Positions 39,345 through 48,322 of a stretch of DNA of 52,870 nt are shown piece after piece. Made by a program: the position numbers and the translations under genes. Below the pieces are notes generated by a model. The model ran no database searches. It saw only the letters and a program-made list of their open reading frames with translations, and was not told where the DNA came from. Within the stretch, counting starts at the first letter, position 1; each line of letters begins with the position of its first letter. The DNA comes from Sphingomonas yabuuchiae (GTDB lineage Bacteria; Pseudomonadota; Alphaproteobacteria; Sphingomonadales; Sphingomonadaceae): assembly GCF_001477495.1 (NCBI RefSeq), contig NZ_LDTF01000071.1, positions 1 through 52,870 on the forward strand. Reading direction: 5' to 3'.

Positions 39345-40253
39345 ATGGACGATTGCATCATCATCGGGGCGGGCCCCGCCGGGCTGACGGCCGCGATTTA
39401 TCTGGCGCGCTATCACCTGCGCATCCATATGTTCGACAGCGGATCGAGCCGGGCGGCGATGATCCCCTGTACCCATAATCATGCCGGTTTCCCCGAAGGC
39501 ATCAGCGGCAAGGCGCTCCTGGCGCGGATGCACGATCAGGCCCGCCGCTACGGCGCGCATTGCACGCCGCACCGGGTTTCGGCGATCCAACCCGAAAACG
39601 GCCATTTCCGCGTTGTCACCGATGAGGCGGAGTATCGCACCCGAACCGTCCTCCTCGCCACGGGCGTGGTCAATCACCGCCCCCGCAAGCTCCTGCCCGA
39701 GGTGCACGACCCGGCGCTGGAGCGGGGACTGATCCGCTATTGCCCGGTCTGTGACGGCTATGAGGTCACCGACAAGCGTGTCGGCGTCATCGGCACCAGC
39801 GACCATGGCATGCGCGAGGCGCTGTTCCTGCGCGGGTTTACCCAAGACGTAACGCTGATCGCGCCCGATGCCGCACATGAGCTCGACCCCCAATGCGCCA
39901 AGGCTTTGGACGAAGCTGGCGTGGCGCGCATCGACGGCCCCTGCGGCGGCTGGGCCATCGAAGGCGATCAAATCGCGCTTGATACGGCGAATGGGCGGAT
40001 GCGCTTCGACAGCGTCTATCCGGCGATGGGCTCGCGCATCCGGTCGGAACTGGCGGTGTCGGCGGGTGCGAAAGCGGACCCGAGCGGATGCCTGGAAGTC
40101 GACGACCATCAGCGGACGTCGGTGCCCGGCCTGTTCGCGGCAGGGGATGTGGTAAAAGGGCTGGATCAAATCAGCCACGCCATGGGTGAGGCCGGGGTCG
40201 CGGCCACGACGATCCGCAATCTGCTGAACGAGCAGTCGACGATCAGGCGATAA
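39345..40253 (+). CDS. Thioredoxin-reductase-like NAD(P)/FAD oxidoreductase
   Basis: A 302-residue flavoprotein of TrxR size. The FAD motif [20 protein letters not shown] is at the N-terminus; ATGVVNHRP and [20 protein letters not shown] are flavin contacts; the redox pair is CPVC in [11 protein letters not shown] near residue 133. The second nucleotide-binding motif, [16 protein letters not shown], departs from GxGxxA, so pyridine-nucleotide use is uncertain. ATG 39345 is chosen because the domain starts there. Its 3' end overlaps the convergent rimM by 11 nt. True thioredoxin reductase is usually encoded elsewhere; this is a paralogue of unknown partner. Confidence 0.87.
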   Translation: MDDCIIIGAGPAGLTAAIYLARYHLRIHMFDSGSSRAAMIPCTHNHAGFPEGISGKALLARMHDQARRYGAHCTPHRVSAIQPENGHFRVVTDEAEYRTRTVLLATGVVNHRPRKLLPEVHDPALERGLIRYCPVCDGYEVTDKRVGVIGTSDHGMREALFLRGFTQDVTLIAPDAAHELDPQCAKALDEAGVARIDGPCGGWAIEGDQIALDTANGRMRFDSVYPAMGSRIRSELAVSAGAKADPSGCLEVDDHQRTSVPGLFAAGDVVKGLDQISHAMGEAGVAATTIRNLLNEQSTIRR

Positions 40254-40803
40254 AGGCGCGGTCCACGATCAGGCGGTCCTGATCCCATTCGGGTACGGCC
40301 TGCGCATTCATCGGCACCATGAACCGGCGGCCATCGGGGCGTTCGATTTCCAGCACATCGCCAGCGCCGAAATTCTCGATCAACGCGACATGGCCCAGTT
40401 CCTCGCCATCGCTGGCAATGGCGGACAGCCCGATAATGTCGGCATGATAATATTCGCCCTCCTCCAGCGGAGGCAGGGCGGAGCGCGGCACTGTCAGTTC
40501 CGTGCCGCGAAGCGCCTCGGCGGCGTTGCGGTCTGTAACTTCGGCAAAGCGTGCAATGACGCCGTTCGAGCCATCGCGCGCCGACTTCAGCGTCAGCGCG
40601 CCGTCATTGAACGAGCGATAGTCCGACAGGTCGTCGGCGAAGACCTTGAGCCGAACCTCGCCCGTAATGCCGTGCGCGCCGATGATGACGGCCAGCGTGA
40701 CGCTCGGCTCACCCGTTGGGCGAGTTGCCGTCCCCGTTGGGGGCGTCGTCTCCGCCTTCGGCGGGGTCTGGCGCGGAGACGCCTTGGTTGGTCGCGTCGT
40801 CAT
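40243..40803 (-). CDS. rimM: 16S rRNA processing protein RimM
   Basis: RimM helps 30S maturation and binds ribosomal protein S19. The conserved core begins at residue 35 ([20 protein letters not shown]), followed by the PRC barrel ([40 protein letters not shown]). The 34-residue Pro/Thr-rich N-terminal extension is unusual, and ATG 40803 lacks a ribosome site, so the start or an upstream frameshift needs checking. Third gene of ffh-rpsP-rimM; its stop region overlaps the convergent flavoprotein gene. Confidence 0.93.
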   Translation of the reverse strand: MTTRPTKASPRQTPPKAETTPPTGTATRPTGEPSVTLAVIIGAHGITGEVRLKVFADDLSDYRSFNDGALTLKSARDGSNGVIARFAEVTDRNAAEALRGTELTVPRSALPPLEEGEYYHADIIGLSAIASDGEELGHVALIENFGAGDVLEIERPDGRRFMVPMNAQAVPEWDQDRLIVDRAFIA

Positions 40804-40849
40804 GATCGTCGGGTGCGGTCCGGGGATCGGGTTCGGTCGGCGGGGTCAT
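40709..40849 (-). CDS. Possible 46-residue acidic ORF overlapping the rimM start
   Basis: ATG 40849 has an ideal ribosome site (AGGAG, 8 nt spacer) and opens a frame encoding [20 protein letters not shown] and a low-complexity acidic tail, ending at 40709 inside rimM in another frame. It may be a leader ORF that feeds ribosomes to rimM, or the true 5' part of rimM shifted by a frameshift. Not recognisable as a known protein. Confidence 0.35.
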   Translation of the reverse strand: MTPPTEPDPRTAPDDHDDATNQGVSAPDPAEGGDDAPNGDGNSPNG

Positions 40850-40957
40850 GCGCATATCTCCTGAAGCCATTAGACCTGAAGAAACGCATGACCCCGTATC
40901 CGGTGCCTTGCGCTGCCCCGATCGCGATCGACCGAGGCAGCGCAAAGCCGAAAGCCA

Positions 40958-41344
40958 TTAGGCCTCGGCGGTCTCTTCGGCCGGAGCGTTGGCGGCTTCC
41001 TGCGCGGCCTTCAGCTTCTCGGCGCGCTCTTCGGCGCGCTCGGTGGCCTTTTCGCCCGGCTTCGCCTTGTTCGGGTTGTTGCGAGCGGCGCGCTCACGAA
41101 CGCCGGCGGCGTCCAGGAAGCGGGCGACACGGTCGGTCGGCTGCGCGCCATTGGCCAGCCAGTGCTTGGCGCGCTCGGCGTCGAGCTGCACGCGCTGGTC
41201 ATTGTCCTTGGCGAGGAGCGGGTTGTAGTTGCCGATCTTCTCGATGAACTTGCCGTCGCGCGGTGCACGAGCGTCTGCCACCACGATGCGGTAGTAAGGG
41301 CGCTTCTTCGAGCCACCACGCGACAGACGAATGCTGAGAGCCAT
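40958..41344 (-). CDS. rpsP: 30S ribosomal protein S16
   Basis: A 128-residue ribosomal protein. [40 protein letters not shown] and [20 protein letters not shown] are the canonical S16 core; a charged, alanine-rich tail from about residue 85 ([20 protein letters not shown]) is common in alphaproteobacterial S16. It lies 57 nt after ffh in the conserved ffh-rpsP-rimM order. Confidence 0.97.
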   Translation of the reverse strand: MALSIRLSRGGSKKRPYYRIVVADARAPRDGKFIEKIGNYNPLLAKDNDQRVQLDAERAKHWLANGAQPTDRVARFLDAAGVRERAARNNPNKAKPGEKATERAEERAEKLKAAQEAANAPAEETAEA

Positions 41345-41401
41345 ATTTCAGTCCTTGAGTTAAAACGTTCAAATCCACCGGCATTCCGTCCGGCGCGGGG
41401 G

Positions 41402-42925
41402 TTATTTCTTCTTCAGAAGATTTTCGAAGCCGGGGGGCAGTTTCGGCATGCCCTCGGGCAGCTTGCCGCCGCCCGCGCCCATGCCGCCGATGCCCGGCAG
41501 GCCGCCACCGCCGCCCGCCTTGTTGAGCATATCGCCCATCTGCGGACCGCCCAGCGCATTGCCCAGGCCGCCGAGGCCGCCCTTGCCGAGCATGGCCATC
41601 ATGCCCTTGATGCCACCCATCTTCTTGATCTTCTTCATCGCCGTGGCCATTTCCTGATGCATCTTCAGGAGCTTGTTCACGTCCTGCACCGTGGTGCCGG
41701 AACCCTTGGCGATGCGGATCTTGCGCTTGGCGTTGACCAGTTCGGGCTTGGCCCGCTCCTTGACGGTCATCGAGGTGATGATCGCGTCCATGCGGAGCAG
41801 GATCTTGTCGCCACCGGCATCATTGAGCGCGTTCTGCGCCTTCTTCATGCCCGGCATCATACCCGCCAGCGCACCCAGCCCGCCCATGCGGCGCATCTGG
41901 GTCAGCTGGCCGCGCAGGTCGTTCAGATCGAACTGACCCTTGGCCATCTTCATGGCCATGCGCTCGGCATCTTCCTGCTGGATCGTCTCGGCGGCGCGCT
42001 CGACCAGCGACACGACGTCGCCCATGCCGAGGATGCGGCCCGCCACGCGTTCCGGGTGGAAGGCCTCCAGCGCGTCCATCTTCTCGCCGACGCCGGCGAA
42101 CTTGATGGGCTTGCCCGTGACGGCGCGCATCGACAGCGCCGCACCACCGCGCGCATCGCCGTCCATACGGGTCAGCACCACGCCGGTCAGCGGCACCTGC
42201 TCCGAGAAGCTGGTCGCGACGTTCACCGCGTCCTGGCCGGTCAGCGAGTCGACGACGAGCAGGATTTCCTGCGGCTGGGCGATTTCCGCCACGGCCTTCA
42301 TCTCGTCCATCAGCGCCTGGTCGACGTGCAGACGACCGGCGGTGTCGAGCATCAGGACGTCATAGCCCTGCAGCTTGGCGGCCTGCATCGCGCGGCGCGC
42401 GATCTCGACCGGTTGCTGGCCCGCGATGATCGGCAGGGTCGACACCTCGACCTGGGTGCCCAGCGTCGCCAGCTGCTCCTGCGCGGCCGGACGATTGACG
42501 TCGAGCGACGCCATCAGCACCTTCTTGCGATCACGGCCCATCGCCCCGCTCGACAGGCGGCGGGCGATCTTGGCGGTGGTCGTGGTCTTACCCGAGCCCT
42601 GAAGACCGACCATCATGACGACGGCAGGCGGCGTGACGTCGAGCAGCAGCTCGCTGGCATCGGCGCCCAGCATCGCGACCAGCGCGTCGTGGACGATCTT
42701 GACGACCTGCTGGCCCGGCGTGATCGAGCGCAGGACGTTCTGGCCGATCGCCTGTTCGGTGACCTTGTCGACGAAATCGCGCGCGACGGGCAGCGCGACG
42801 TCGGCTTCCAGCAGGGCCACGCGCACTTCGCGCATCGCGGTGCGGACATCCGCCTCGGTCAGCGCGCCACGGCCGCGAAGGCGGTCGAATACGCCGCCAA
42901 GCCGATCGCTCAAGCTGTCGAACAT
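41402..42925 (-). CDS. ffh: Signal recognition particle protein Ffh
   Basis: A 507-residue SRP GTPase that binds signal sequences with 4.5S RNA and docks with FtsY. Features in order: N domain, P-loop GLQGSGKTTTTAKIARRL near residue 105, DTAGRLHVDQALMDEM (G3) near 190, TRMDGDARGGAALS (G4 region) near 250, and the methionine-rich M domain with the RNA-binding GSGTTVQDVNKLLKMHQEM near 425. The tail is Gly/Met-rich (GGGGGLPGIGGMGAGGGKLP). First gene of the ffh-rpsP-rimM group; the promoter should lie in 42926-43178. Confidence 0.97.
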   Translation of the reverse strand: MFDSLSDRLGGVFDRLRGRGALTEADVRTAMREVRVALLEADVALPVARDFVDKVTEQAIGQNVLRSITPGQQVVKIVHDALVAMLGADASELLLDVTPPAVVMMVGLQGSGKTTTTAKIARRLSSGAMGRDRKKVLMASLDVNRPAAQEQLATLGTQVEVSTLPIIAGQQPVEIARRAMQAAKLQGYDVLMLDTAGRLHVDQALMDEMKAVAEIAQPQEILLVVDSLTGQDAVNVATSFSEQVPLTGVVLTRMDGDARGGAALSMRAVTGKPIKFAGVGEKMDALEAFHPERVAGRILGMGDVVSLVERAAETIQQEDAERMAMKMAKGQFDLNDLRGQLTQMRRMGGLGALAGMMPGMKKAQNALNDAGGDKILLRMDAIITSMTVKERAKPELVNAKRKIRIAKGSGTTVQDVNKLLKMHQEMATAMKKIKKMGGIKGMMAMLGKGGLGGLGNALGGPQMGDMLNKAGGGGGLPGIGGMGAGGGKLPEGMPKLPPGFENLLKKK

Positions 42926-43178
42926 CGCCTCACCTCGTCAAACCCGAGCCGGAGAGCCCGGCTCAAAAACCCGTGTCGCACCGCCAAACGCAAAAGCGCC
43001 GGCGGGCGAAACCTCGCCGGCCAGCGTGCACCCTTGGGCGCTTCACTTTCACATTCCGAAACGGAACTTGAGCAGGCTCTTATGGGAAAATGGTGATGGG
43101 CGCAAGTCACACGCGACCGGACTCGGTGCGGCGTGGACGTTAACCTCTTGTACACTCCTGGCATGCGACCGCTATGCC
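42926..43178. other. Divergent intergenic region, ffh and GGDEF-EAL gene
   Basis: A 253-nt space that must carry the ffh promoter and probably that of the GGDEF-EAL gene. I see no convincing -35/-10 pair, hairpin or repeat in it. CTCACCTC before 42925 gives ffh a GAGGTGAG ribosome site. Confidence 0.5.
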
Positions 43179-44720
43179 ATGTCCGGGTCGCGCCAGCCTG
43201 TTGCCAATATCCCTGCTTCCGCGGGCCTTATGCGCGCGGCGGTGGCGGTTGGCATCGCGTTGCTCGCCGTGGCGATCGCCCTGATCCAATTGGGCCTGGT
43301 CCTTCCCGCGAAACTTCTGCTGTCCGCGACGGCCATTGCCGCCATCCTTGTCCACTGGTGCCTTCCCGCATCGTCGGTCCGTTCCCCCGATGTCGAGCAG
43401 ATCGATCCGCTGACCGGGCTGACCAATCGCCGCTATTTCCATGATGTCGGGCAGGCGATGATCGAGAATGTCCAGCGCCGCCAGCGCGGCATTGCACTGA
43501 TGCTCGTCGATATCGACCGTTTCCGTGCCATTGCCGGGTCGCTGGGCCATGAAGCGGGTGACCTGCTGCTCCGCCATGTCGCCAAGACCATCCGCGACGA
43601 AGCGCCGTCCGAGGCGATCGTCGCGCGGTTCGAAAGCGATTGCTTCGGCTGCCTGATCCCCTTCGACCCGCGTGGCCGTAATCGGGTCGAGCGGCTGGCG
43701 GATCGGCTGGCGGTGCGACTCAGCCAGCCGGTCAAGCTGGTCGATCAGGAACTGACGCCGCGCGCCGCCATCGCGCTGACCCGCATCGATGACGGGGCCG
43801 CGACGGTCGACCGGCTGGTCCGCCAGGCCGATCTGGCGCTGATCGCCGCCAAGGCGCGCAGCGACGGCAAGCCGCTCTGGTTCGCCCCCGCGATGGAAGA
43901 GGCGATGGCCGAGCGCAACGCCATCATCACCGACCTGCGCGCCGCCCTAGCGAATGGCGATATCCAGCCCCGCTTCGAGGCGCAGGTCGATCTGGGCACC
44001 GCGCGCCTGACCGGGTTCGAGGTGTCGGGCTATTGGGATCATCCCAGCCTGGGCCCGATGACCGCCGAACGCTTCATGCCCGTCGCCGAAGCCTGCGGCC
44101 TGTCGGGCGAAGTCTCCTTGTTGCTGATGCGGCAGGCGATGGCGGCCGCACGCGACTGGGACCCGTCGATCACCCTGTCGATCCCGCTCGCCGCCTCGCA
44201 ATTCCAGGACGCGTGGCTGGCGCAGAAGGTCATCAAGACGCTGACCGAATGCGGTTTCCCCGCGCACCGGCTGGAGATCGAGATTACCGAGAATGCGCTG
44301 TTCGCCAATCTGGCGCTGGCGCAGTCGATCGTCATCAGCCTGAAGAACCAGGGCATCGCCCTGGCGCTCGATGCGTTCGGGCGCGGCTATTCCAGCCTGG
44401 CGCATCTGCGTGCCCTGCCCTTCGACCGGGTACGGATCGACCCGAACTTCATCCGCAACATGGCCGCTGACCCCGATTGCTGCGCCATCGTCACCGCGAT
44501 CGTCCATCTGGGCGACAGCCTGCACCTGCCGATCGCCGCCAAGGGCGTGCGCGATCTGGATATCGAGATGCGGCTGCGCGATATCGGCTGCGCCCATGGG
44601 CAGGGCTCGCTCTATGGCCCGCCGCTCGATCTGGCGCAGGTGCGTCAGATGCTGGCGGAAAAGCGGCTGCTGGCGGGCATCTCCCCCTCCTCGCTCACCA
44701 TCCCGCGTCTGGCTGGCTGA
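43179..44720 (+). CDS. Membrane protein with degenerate GGDEF and EAL domains
   Basis: A 513-residue protein with two N-terminal TM helices (about residues 18-60), a GGDEF domain (75-240) and an EAL domain (250-500). The cyclase signature is ESDCF (152-156) instead of GGDEF. In the EAL domain E281 and E371 remain, but the metal-ligand Asn is P336, the second Asp of DDFG is A399, the catalytic Lys is R419, and the Glu of AEGVE is K455. Both activities are therefore probably lost, and it may bind c-di-GMP or a protein partner instead. ATG 43179 has no clear ribosome site; ATG 43230 is an alternative. Its end overlaps the DUF924 gene by 26 nt. Confidence 0.88.
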   Translation: MSGSRQPVANIPASAGLMRAAVAVGIALLAVAIALIQLGLVLPAKLLLSATAIAAILVHWCLPASSVRSPDVEQIDPLTGLTNRRYFHDVGQAMIENVQRRQRGIALMLVDIDRFRAIAGSLGHEAGDLLLRHVAKTIRDEAPSEAIVARFESDCFGCLIPFDPRGRNRVERLADRLAVRLSQPVKLVDQELTPRAAIALTRIDDGAATVDRLVRQADLALIAAKARSDGKPLWFAPAMEEAMAERNAIITDLRAALANGDIQPRFEAQVDLGTARLTGFEVSGYWDHPSLGPMTAERFMPVAEACGLSGEVSLLLMRQAMAAARDWDPSITLSIPLAASQFQDAWLAQKVIKTLTECGFPAHRLEIEITENALFANLALAQSIVISLKNQGIALALDAFGRGYSSLAHLRALPFDRVRIDPNFIRNMAADPDCCAIVTAIVHLGDSLHLPIAAKGVRDLDIEMRLRDIGCAHGQGSLYGPPLDLAQVRQMLAEKRLLAGISPSSLTIPRLAG

Positions 44721-45252
44721 GATAGTCGCGCTCCGCCTCGGTCGATGCCCGGCCCAGCGCCGCGTTGCGACTGGGATAACGGCCATAACGCCGGATGACA
44801 TCGCGATGATCGCGGGCGAAGGAAAGATTCTCCTCCCGCCCCAGTTCGGCAAACTTGGCGACGCTCAAATCCTGCATCGCACGGGACTCCGCGTGCATCA
44901 GCGGCATATAGACGAAGGCCAATCTTTCAGGCGGATAGCGATCCTCCCACCCCGCATCGATCGCGGCCAGGCAAAGGTTCAGCGCCAGCGGATCGGCGGC
45001 ATAGGCCTGCGCCGATCCCCGGTGCAGGTTACGCGAAAACTGGTCGAGCAGCAGGATCGCCGCCAGCAGCGTGTCGGGATCATCCCGCCAGCCGATCGCC
45101 CCGGTCGCCAGCACCTGATCGCGCAGAACGCCGAACCGCTCGGCGAGTTCGCGGTCGAGCGCATCGTCCTTGGCAAAATGCTTTTCAGGTGGCAGGGCGA
45201 ACCAGAAGTCGACTATGTCCCGCGCCTTCGCGTGGACACGTCGTTCATCCAT
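44695..45252 (-). CDS. DUF924 family protein
   Basis: A protein of about 185 residues: RDIVDFWFALPPEKHFAKDD at the N-terminus, LLDQFSRNLHRGSAQAYAAD near residue 75 and FVYMPLMHAESRAMQDLSV near residue 113 are the DUF924 signatures (a TPR-like helical fold of unknown function). Two starts are possible, ATG 45252 (used here) and ATG 45270, the latter sharing bases with the start codon of the divergent mtaB gene. It converges with the GGDEF-EAL gene. Confidence 0.88.
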   Translation of the reverse strand: MDERRVHAKARDIVDFWFALPPEKHFAKDDALDRELAERFGVLRDQVLATGAIGWRDDPDTLLAAILLLDQFSRNLHRGSAQAYAADPLALNLCLAAIDAGWEDRYPPERLAFVYMPLMHAESRAMQDLSVAKFAELGREENLSFARDHRDVIRRYGRYPSRNAALGRASTEAERDYLSQPDAGW

Positions 45253-45268
45253 CCCTAGATCAGCAGCC

Positions 45269-46513
45269 ATGTCGTCCCCATCCGGGCCCGAGATCATCAG
45301 TCTGGGCTGCCGCCTCAACATCGCCGAGAGCGAAACGATCCGTGCGCTTGCCGTCGGGCGGGAGGACTTGGTCGTCGTCAACAGTTGTGCCGTGACCAAC
45401 GAGGCGGTGAAACAGACCCGCGTCGCCATCCGCCGCGCGGCCAAGGCGCGGCCCGATGCGCAGATCGTGGTGACGGGATGCGCCGCGCAGATCGATCCGG
45501 CCAGCTTCGCGGCCATGCCCGAGGTCGCGCGCGTGCTGGGCAATGCCGACAAGCTGCGCCCCGAGAGCTGGGCTTCGGCCGAACCGATGCTGGTCACCGA
45601 CATGTCGCGCGTGGTCGAAACCGCGCCGCATCTGGTGTCGGCCTTTGCGGGCCATGCGCGGGCGTTCGTCGAGGTTCAGAATGGCTGCGACCATTCATGC
45701 ACCTTCTGCATCATCCCCACCGGGCGAGGCCCCAGCCGATCGGTACCCGCCGGGCTGGTGATCGACCGGATAGCACGCGCGGTCGAACTCGGTCACCAGG
45801 AAGTCGTCCTCACCGGCGTCGACCTGACCAGCTATGGCCACGACCTGCCCGGCCAGCCAAGTTTGGGCCTGCTGGTCGAGCGTATCCTGACCCATGTCCC
45901 CACCCTGCCCCGCCTGCGGCTGTCGTCGCTCGACTCGATCGAGATCGACGACCGGCTGTTCGAGCTGGTGACGGGCGAGGCACGGGTGATGCCGCATCTC
46001 CACCTTTCGCTGCAGGCAGGCAACGACCTGATCCTGAAGCGCATGAAGCGCCGCCACAGCCGCGCGCAATCGGTCGCCATCGTCGAGCGGCTGCTGACCG
46101 CCCGGCCGGAGATCGCGATCGGTGCGGACCTGATCGCGGGCTTCCCGACCGAGGATGACGCCATGGCGGCCGACACGCTGGCGCTGATCGACGATGCCCA
46201 TATCGTCCACGCCCATATCTTTCCCTATTCGGCGCGTGACGGCACGCCCGCCGCGCGGATGCCGCAAGTGCCGCATCCGATCCGCCGCGAACGGGCCGCC
46301 CGTCTCCGCGAGGCCGCCGCGCGTCGTCGCCGTGACTGGCTGGCCGCCCAAGTCGGCCAGACCCGCGACGTGCTGGTCGAGCGGCCGGGCACGCGCGGCC
46401 ATGCCCCCGACTTCGCCGACATTCATTTTACCCCCGCCACCGAACCGGGCCGCATCGCCCGCGTTCGGATCACGGCGGCGACCGAAACCCATCTGATCGG
46501 ACAATTGGCATGA
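45269..46513 (+). CDS. mtaB: tRNA ms2t6A37 methylthiotransferase, MiaB-like (MtaB)
   Basis: A 414-residue radical-SAM enzyme that adds a methylthio group to t6A37 in ANN-decoding tRNAs. The N-terminal UPF0004 domain holds three cluster cysteines ([27 protein letters not shown]); the radical SAM cluster is [11 protein letters not shown], with GRGPSRS after it; a TRAM-like tail follows. ATG 45269 gives the usual N-terminus [15 protein letters not shown] after a few residues. It has no evident ribosome site and starts back to back with the DUF924 gene. It overlaps ftsY by 4 nt (ATGA). Confidence 0.93.
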   Translation: MSSPSGPEIISLGCRLNIAESETIRALAVGREDLVVVNSCAVTNEAVKQTRVAIRRAAKARPDAQIVVTGCAAQIDPASFAAMPEVARVLGNADKLRPESWASAEPMLVTDMSRVVETAPHLVSAFAGHARAFVEVQNGCDHSCTFCIIPTGRGPSRSVPAGLVIDRIARAVELGHQEVVLTGVDLTSYGHDLPGQPSLGLLVERILTHVPTLPRLRLSSLDSIEIDDRLFELVTGEARVMPHLHLSLQAGNDLILKRMKRRHSRAQSVAIVERLLTARPEIAIGADLIAGFPTEDDAMAADTLALIDDAHIVHAHIFPYSARDGTPAARMPQVPHPIRRERAARLREAAARRRRDWLAAQVGQTRDVLVERPGTRGHAPDFADIHFTPATEPGRIARVRITAATETHLIGQLA

Positions 46514-47445
46514 GTTCTTCCTCCTCCTGGCACGACAAGCTGCTCGGCGGTTTCCGTCGCACCTCGGACCGGCTGGTCGGCAATCTGGCGGGCCTGGGCA
46601 CCGCGCGGCTCGACGAGGGCACGCTGGACGAGATCGAGGAAGCGCTGATCGCCTCCGACCTCGGCCCCGAAACGGCGGGCCATATCCGCACCCGGCTGGC
46701 CGAGGGCAGTTTCGAGCGGAACATGGAGGACCTCGGCATCCGCCTGGTCGTCGCCGAGGAGGTCGAGAAGGCGCTCGCCAAGGTCGCCACCCCGCTGGAG
46801 ATCGACGCCTTTCCCCGGCCGCAGGTGATCCTGGTCATCGGCGTCAACGGGTCGGGCAAGACCACGACCATCGCCAAGCTGGCACATCTGTTCATGGAGC
46901 AGGATTATGGCGTGATGCTGGCGGCGGGCGACACCTTCCGCGCTGCCGCCATCGGACAGCTCGCCACCTGGGCCGAGCGGGTCGGCGTGCCGATCGTGTC
47001 GGGCAAGGAAGGCGGCGATGCGGCGGGCATCGTCTATGAGGCGGTGAAACAGGCGACCGCGACGGGCATCGACGTGCTGATCGTCGACACCGCCGGACGC
47101 CTTCAGAACAAGCGCGAGCTGATGGACGAGCTGTCCAAGATTCGCCGCGTGCTCGGTCGCCTGAACCCGGAAGCGCCGCACGACATCCTGCTGGTCCTCG
47201 ACGCGACCACCGGCCAGAACGCGCTCAACCAGATCGAGGTGTTCAAGGACGTGGCGGGCGTCACCGGGCTGGTCATGACCAAGCTGGACGGCACCGCGCG
47301 CGGCGGCGTGCTGGTCGCCGCCGCCGAGAAATACGGCCTGCCCATCCACGCCATCGGCGTCGGCGAGGGCATGACCGACCTGCGCCCCTTCGACGCCAAC
47401 GAAGTCAGCCGCATCATCGCAGGCATCGAGGGAGGTCGAAAGTGA
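46510..47445 (+). CDS. ftsY: Signal recognition particle receptor FtsY
   Basis: A 311-residue SRP receptor GTPase that docks SRP-ribosome complexes at the membrane. It has a short N-terminus, the N domain ([20 protein letters not shown]), the P-loop [20 protein letters not shown] near residue 117, [28 protein letters not shown] near 195 and [20 protein letters not shown] near 255. The long acidic A domain of E. coli FtsY is absent, as in many alphaproteobacteria. Start and stop overlap mtaB and the septation protein gene by 4 nt each, so the three genes form a coupled operon. Confidence 0.97.
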   Translation: MSSSSSWHDKLLGGFRRTSDRLVGNLAGLGTARLDEGTLDEIEEALIASDLGPETAGHIRTRLAEGSFERNMEDLGIRLVVAEEVEKALAKVATPLEIDAFPRPQVILVIGVNGSGKTTTIAKLAHLFMEQDYGVMLAAGDTFRAAAIGQLATWAERVGVPIVSGKEGGDAAGIVYEAVKQATATGIDVLIVDTAGRLQNKRELMDELSKIRRVLGRLNPEAPHDILLVLDATTGQNALNQIEVFKDVAGVTGLVMTKLDGTARGGVLVAAAEKYGLPIHAIGVGEGMTDLRPFDANEVSRIIAGIEGGRK

Positions 47446-48059
47446 GCACTTCTCCCAAGAGCGAAGCCGGTCCCGGCCTGAAGGCGGGCATCGAATACGG
47501 CCCGCTGGTCCTGTTCTTCGCGGTCAATTTCCTCGCGCCGATCGGCCCGCTGACCCGCGTGCTGGTCGCGACGGGCGTGTTCATGGCGGCGACCGTCGTG
47601 GCGATGATCGTCAGCAAGGTGAAGCTGGGCCGCATCTCGCCGATGCTTTGGATGTCGGGCATCCTGGTCGTCGTGTTCGGCGGCCTGACCCTCTATTTCC
47701 ACGACGAACGCTTCATCAAGATGAAGCCGACCATCGTCTATGCGATGTTCTCCGCGCTGCTGTTCTTCGGGCTGGCGACCGGGCGACCGCTGATCCAGAT
47801 GGTGCTGGGCAATGTCTATCCGGGGCTGACCGAGCTGGGCTGGCGCAAGCTGACCCGCAACTGGGCTTGTTTCTTCGCCTTCATGGCGGTGCTAAACGAA
47901 GCGGTATGGCGCAATTCGACCTGGGATTTCTGGGTCGGCTTCAAGCTGTGGGGCGCGATGCCGCTGACGCTGGGTTTCGCCATCGCGAATATCCCGATGC
48001 TGTTGCAGCATGGGTTGAATGCCGAAGGCGCGAAGGTCGACGAACCGCCGGTGGAATAG
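47442..48059 (+). CDS. Septation protein A (YciB/IspZ family)
   Basis: A 205-residue inner-membrane protein with about five TM helices. GLKAGIEYGPLVLFFAVNFL, MKPTIVYAMFSALLFFGLAT, LTELGWRKLTRNWACFFAFM and NSTWDFWVGFKLWG are the IspZ/YciB signatures; family members affect cell division and envelope integrity. It starts with GTG overlapping the ftsY stop (GTGA). It ends the mtaB-ftsY operon; a large inverted repeat follows. Confidence 0.93.
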   Translation: MSTSPKSEAGPGLKAGIEYGPLVLFFAVNFLAPIGPLTRVLVATGVFMAATVVAMIVSKVKLGRISPMLWMSGILVVVFGGLTLYFHDERFIKMKPTIVYAMFSALLFFGLATGRPLIQMVLGNVYPGLTELGWRKLTRNWACFFAFMAVLNEAVWRNSTWDFWVGFKLWGAMPLTLGFAIANIPMLLQHGLNAEGAKVDEPPVE

Positions 48060-48083
48060 TCCCCCCAGACGGAATCATAGCTC

Positions 48084-48241
48084 GACCCCGGCGAAGGCCG
48101 GGGCCCAGTTTCAGTGAAGTTGGGGGGAGCGAACCGGCTTTTGCGTGGGAGGCAATATCGAACGGTGCCAATGGCCTCCCCCTCATCCGTCCGGCGCGCC
48201 ACCGGCTTGGCGGCATCTGGGCCCCGGCCTTCGCCGGGGTC
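48084..48241. repeat. 158-bp inverted-repeat element (MITE-like)
   Basis: Perfect 25-base inverted ends, 48084-48108 and 48217-48241, each itself a hairpin around CCCCGGC-N4-GCCGGGG. Inside lies a second inverted pair (GGGAGGC near 48147, GCCTCCC near 48174). No coding sequence. It resembles the CCCCGGCGAAGGCCGGGG palindromes found in many sphingomonad and caulobacter genomes, and lies between the convergent septation protein and sod genes. Confidence 0.85.
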
Positions 48242-48262
48242 AAAGAAGGTTTTGGGAGCAAG

Positions 48263-48294
48263 AGAAAAGGGCGGCCCCATCGGAGCCGCCCTTT
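48263..48294 (-). terminator. Terminator of the superoxide dismutase gene
   Basis: AAAGGGCGGC and GCCGCCCTTT form ten base pairs with a nine-base loop; on the minus strand TTTTCTC follows. The A-rich flank on the other side would allow it to work in both directions. Confidence 0.9.
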
Positions 48295-48322
48295 CCCTTA
48301 TCCGCGACGGATCGCCGCGAAA

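Noticed and set aside
39345..40253. Calling this gene true thioredoxin reductase (trxB)
   Set aside because: The NAD(P) motif is degenerate and the redox site is CPVC rather than CATC; family resemblance is clear but the specific function is not.
40243..40803. GTG-like start at rimM codon 35, immediately before the conserved core
   Set aside because: That valine codon is GTC, not a start codon.
43179..44720. Calling the protein an active diguanylate cyclase/phosphodiesterase
   Set aside because: Key residues of both active sites are missing.
48084..48241. Treating the element as an insertion sequence
   Set aside because: No transposase or target duplication is visible; it is too short to encode one.
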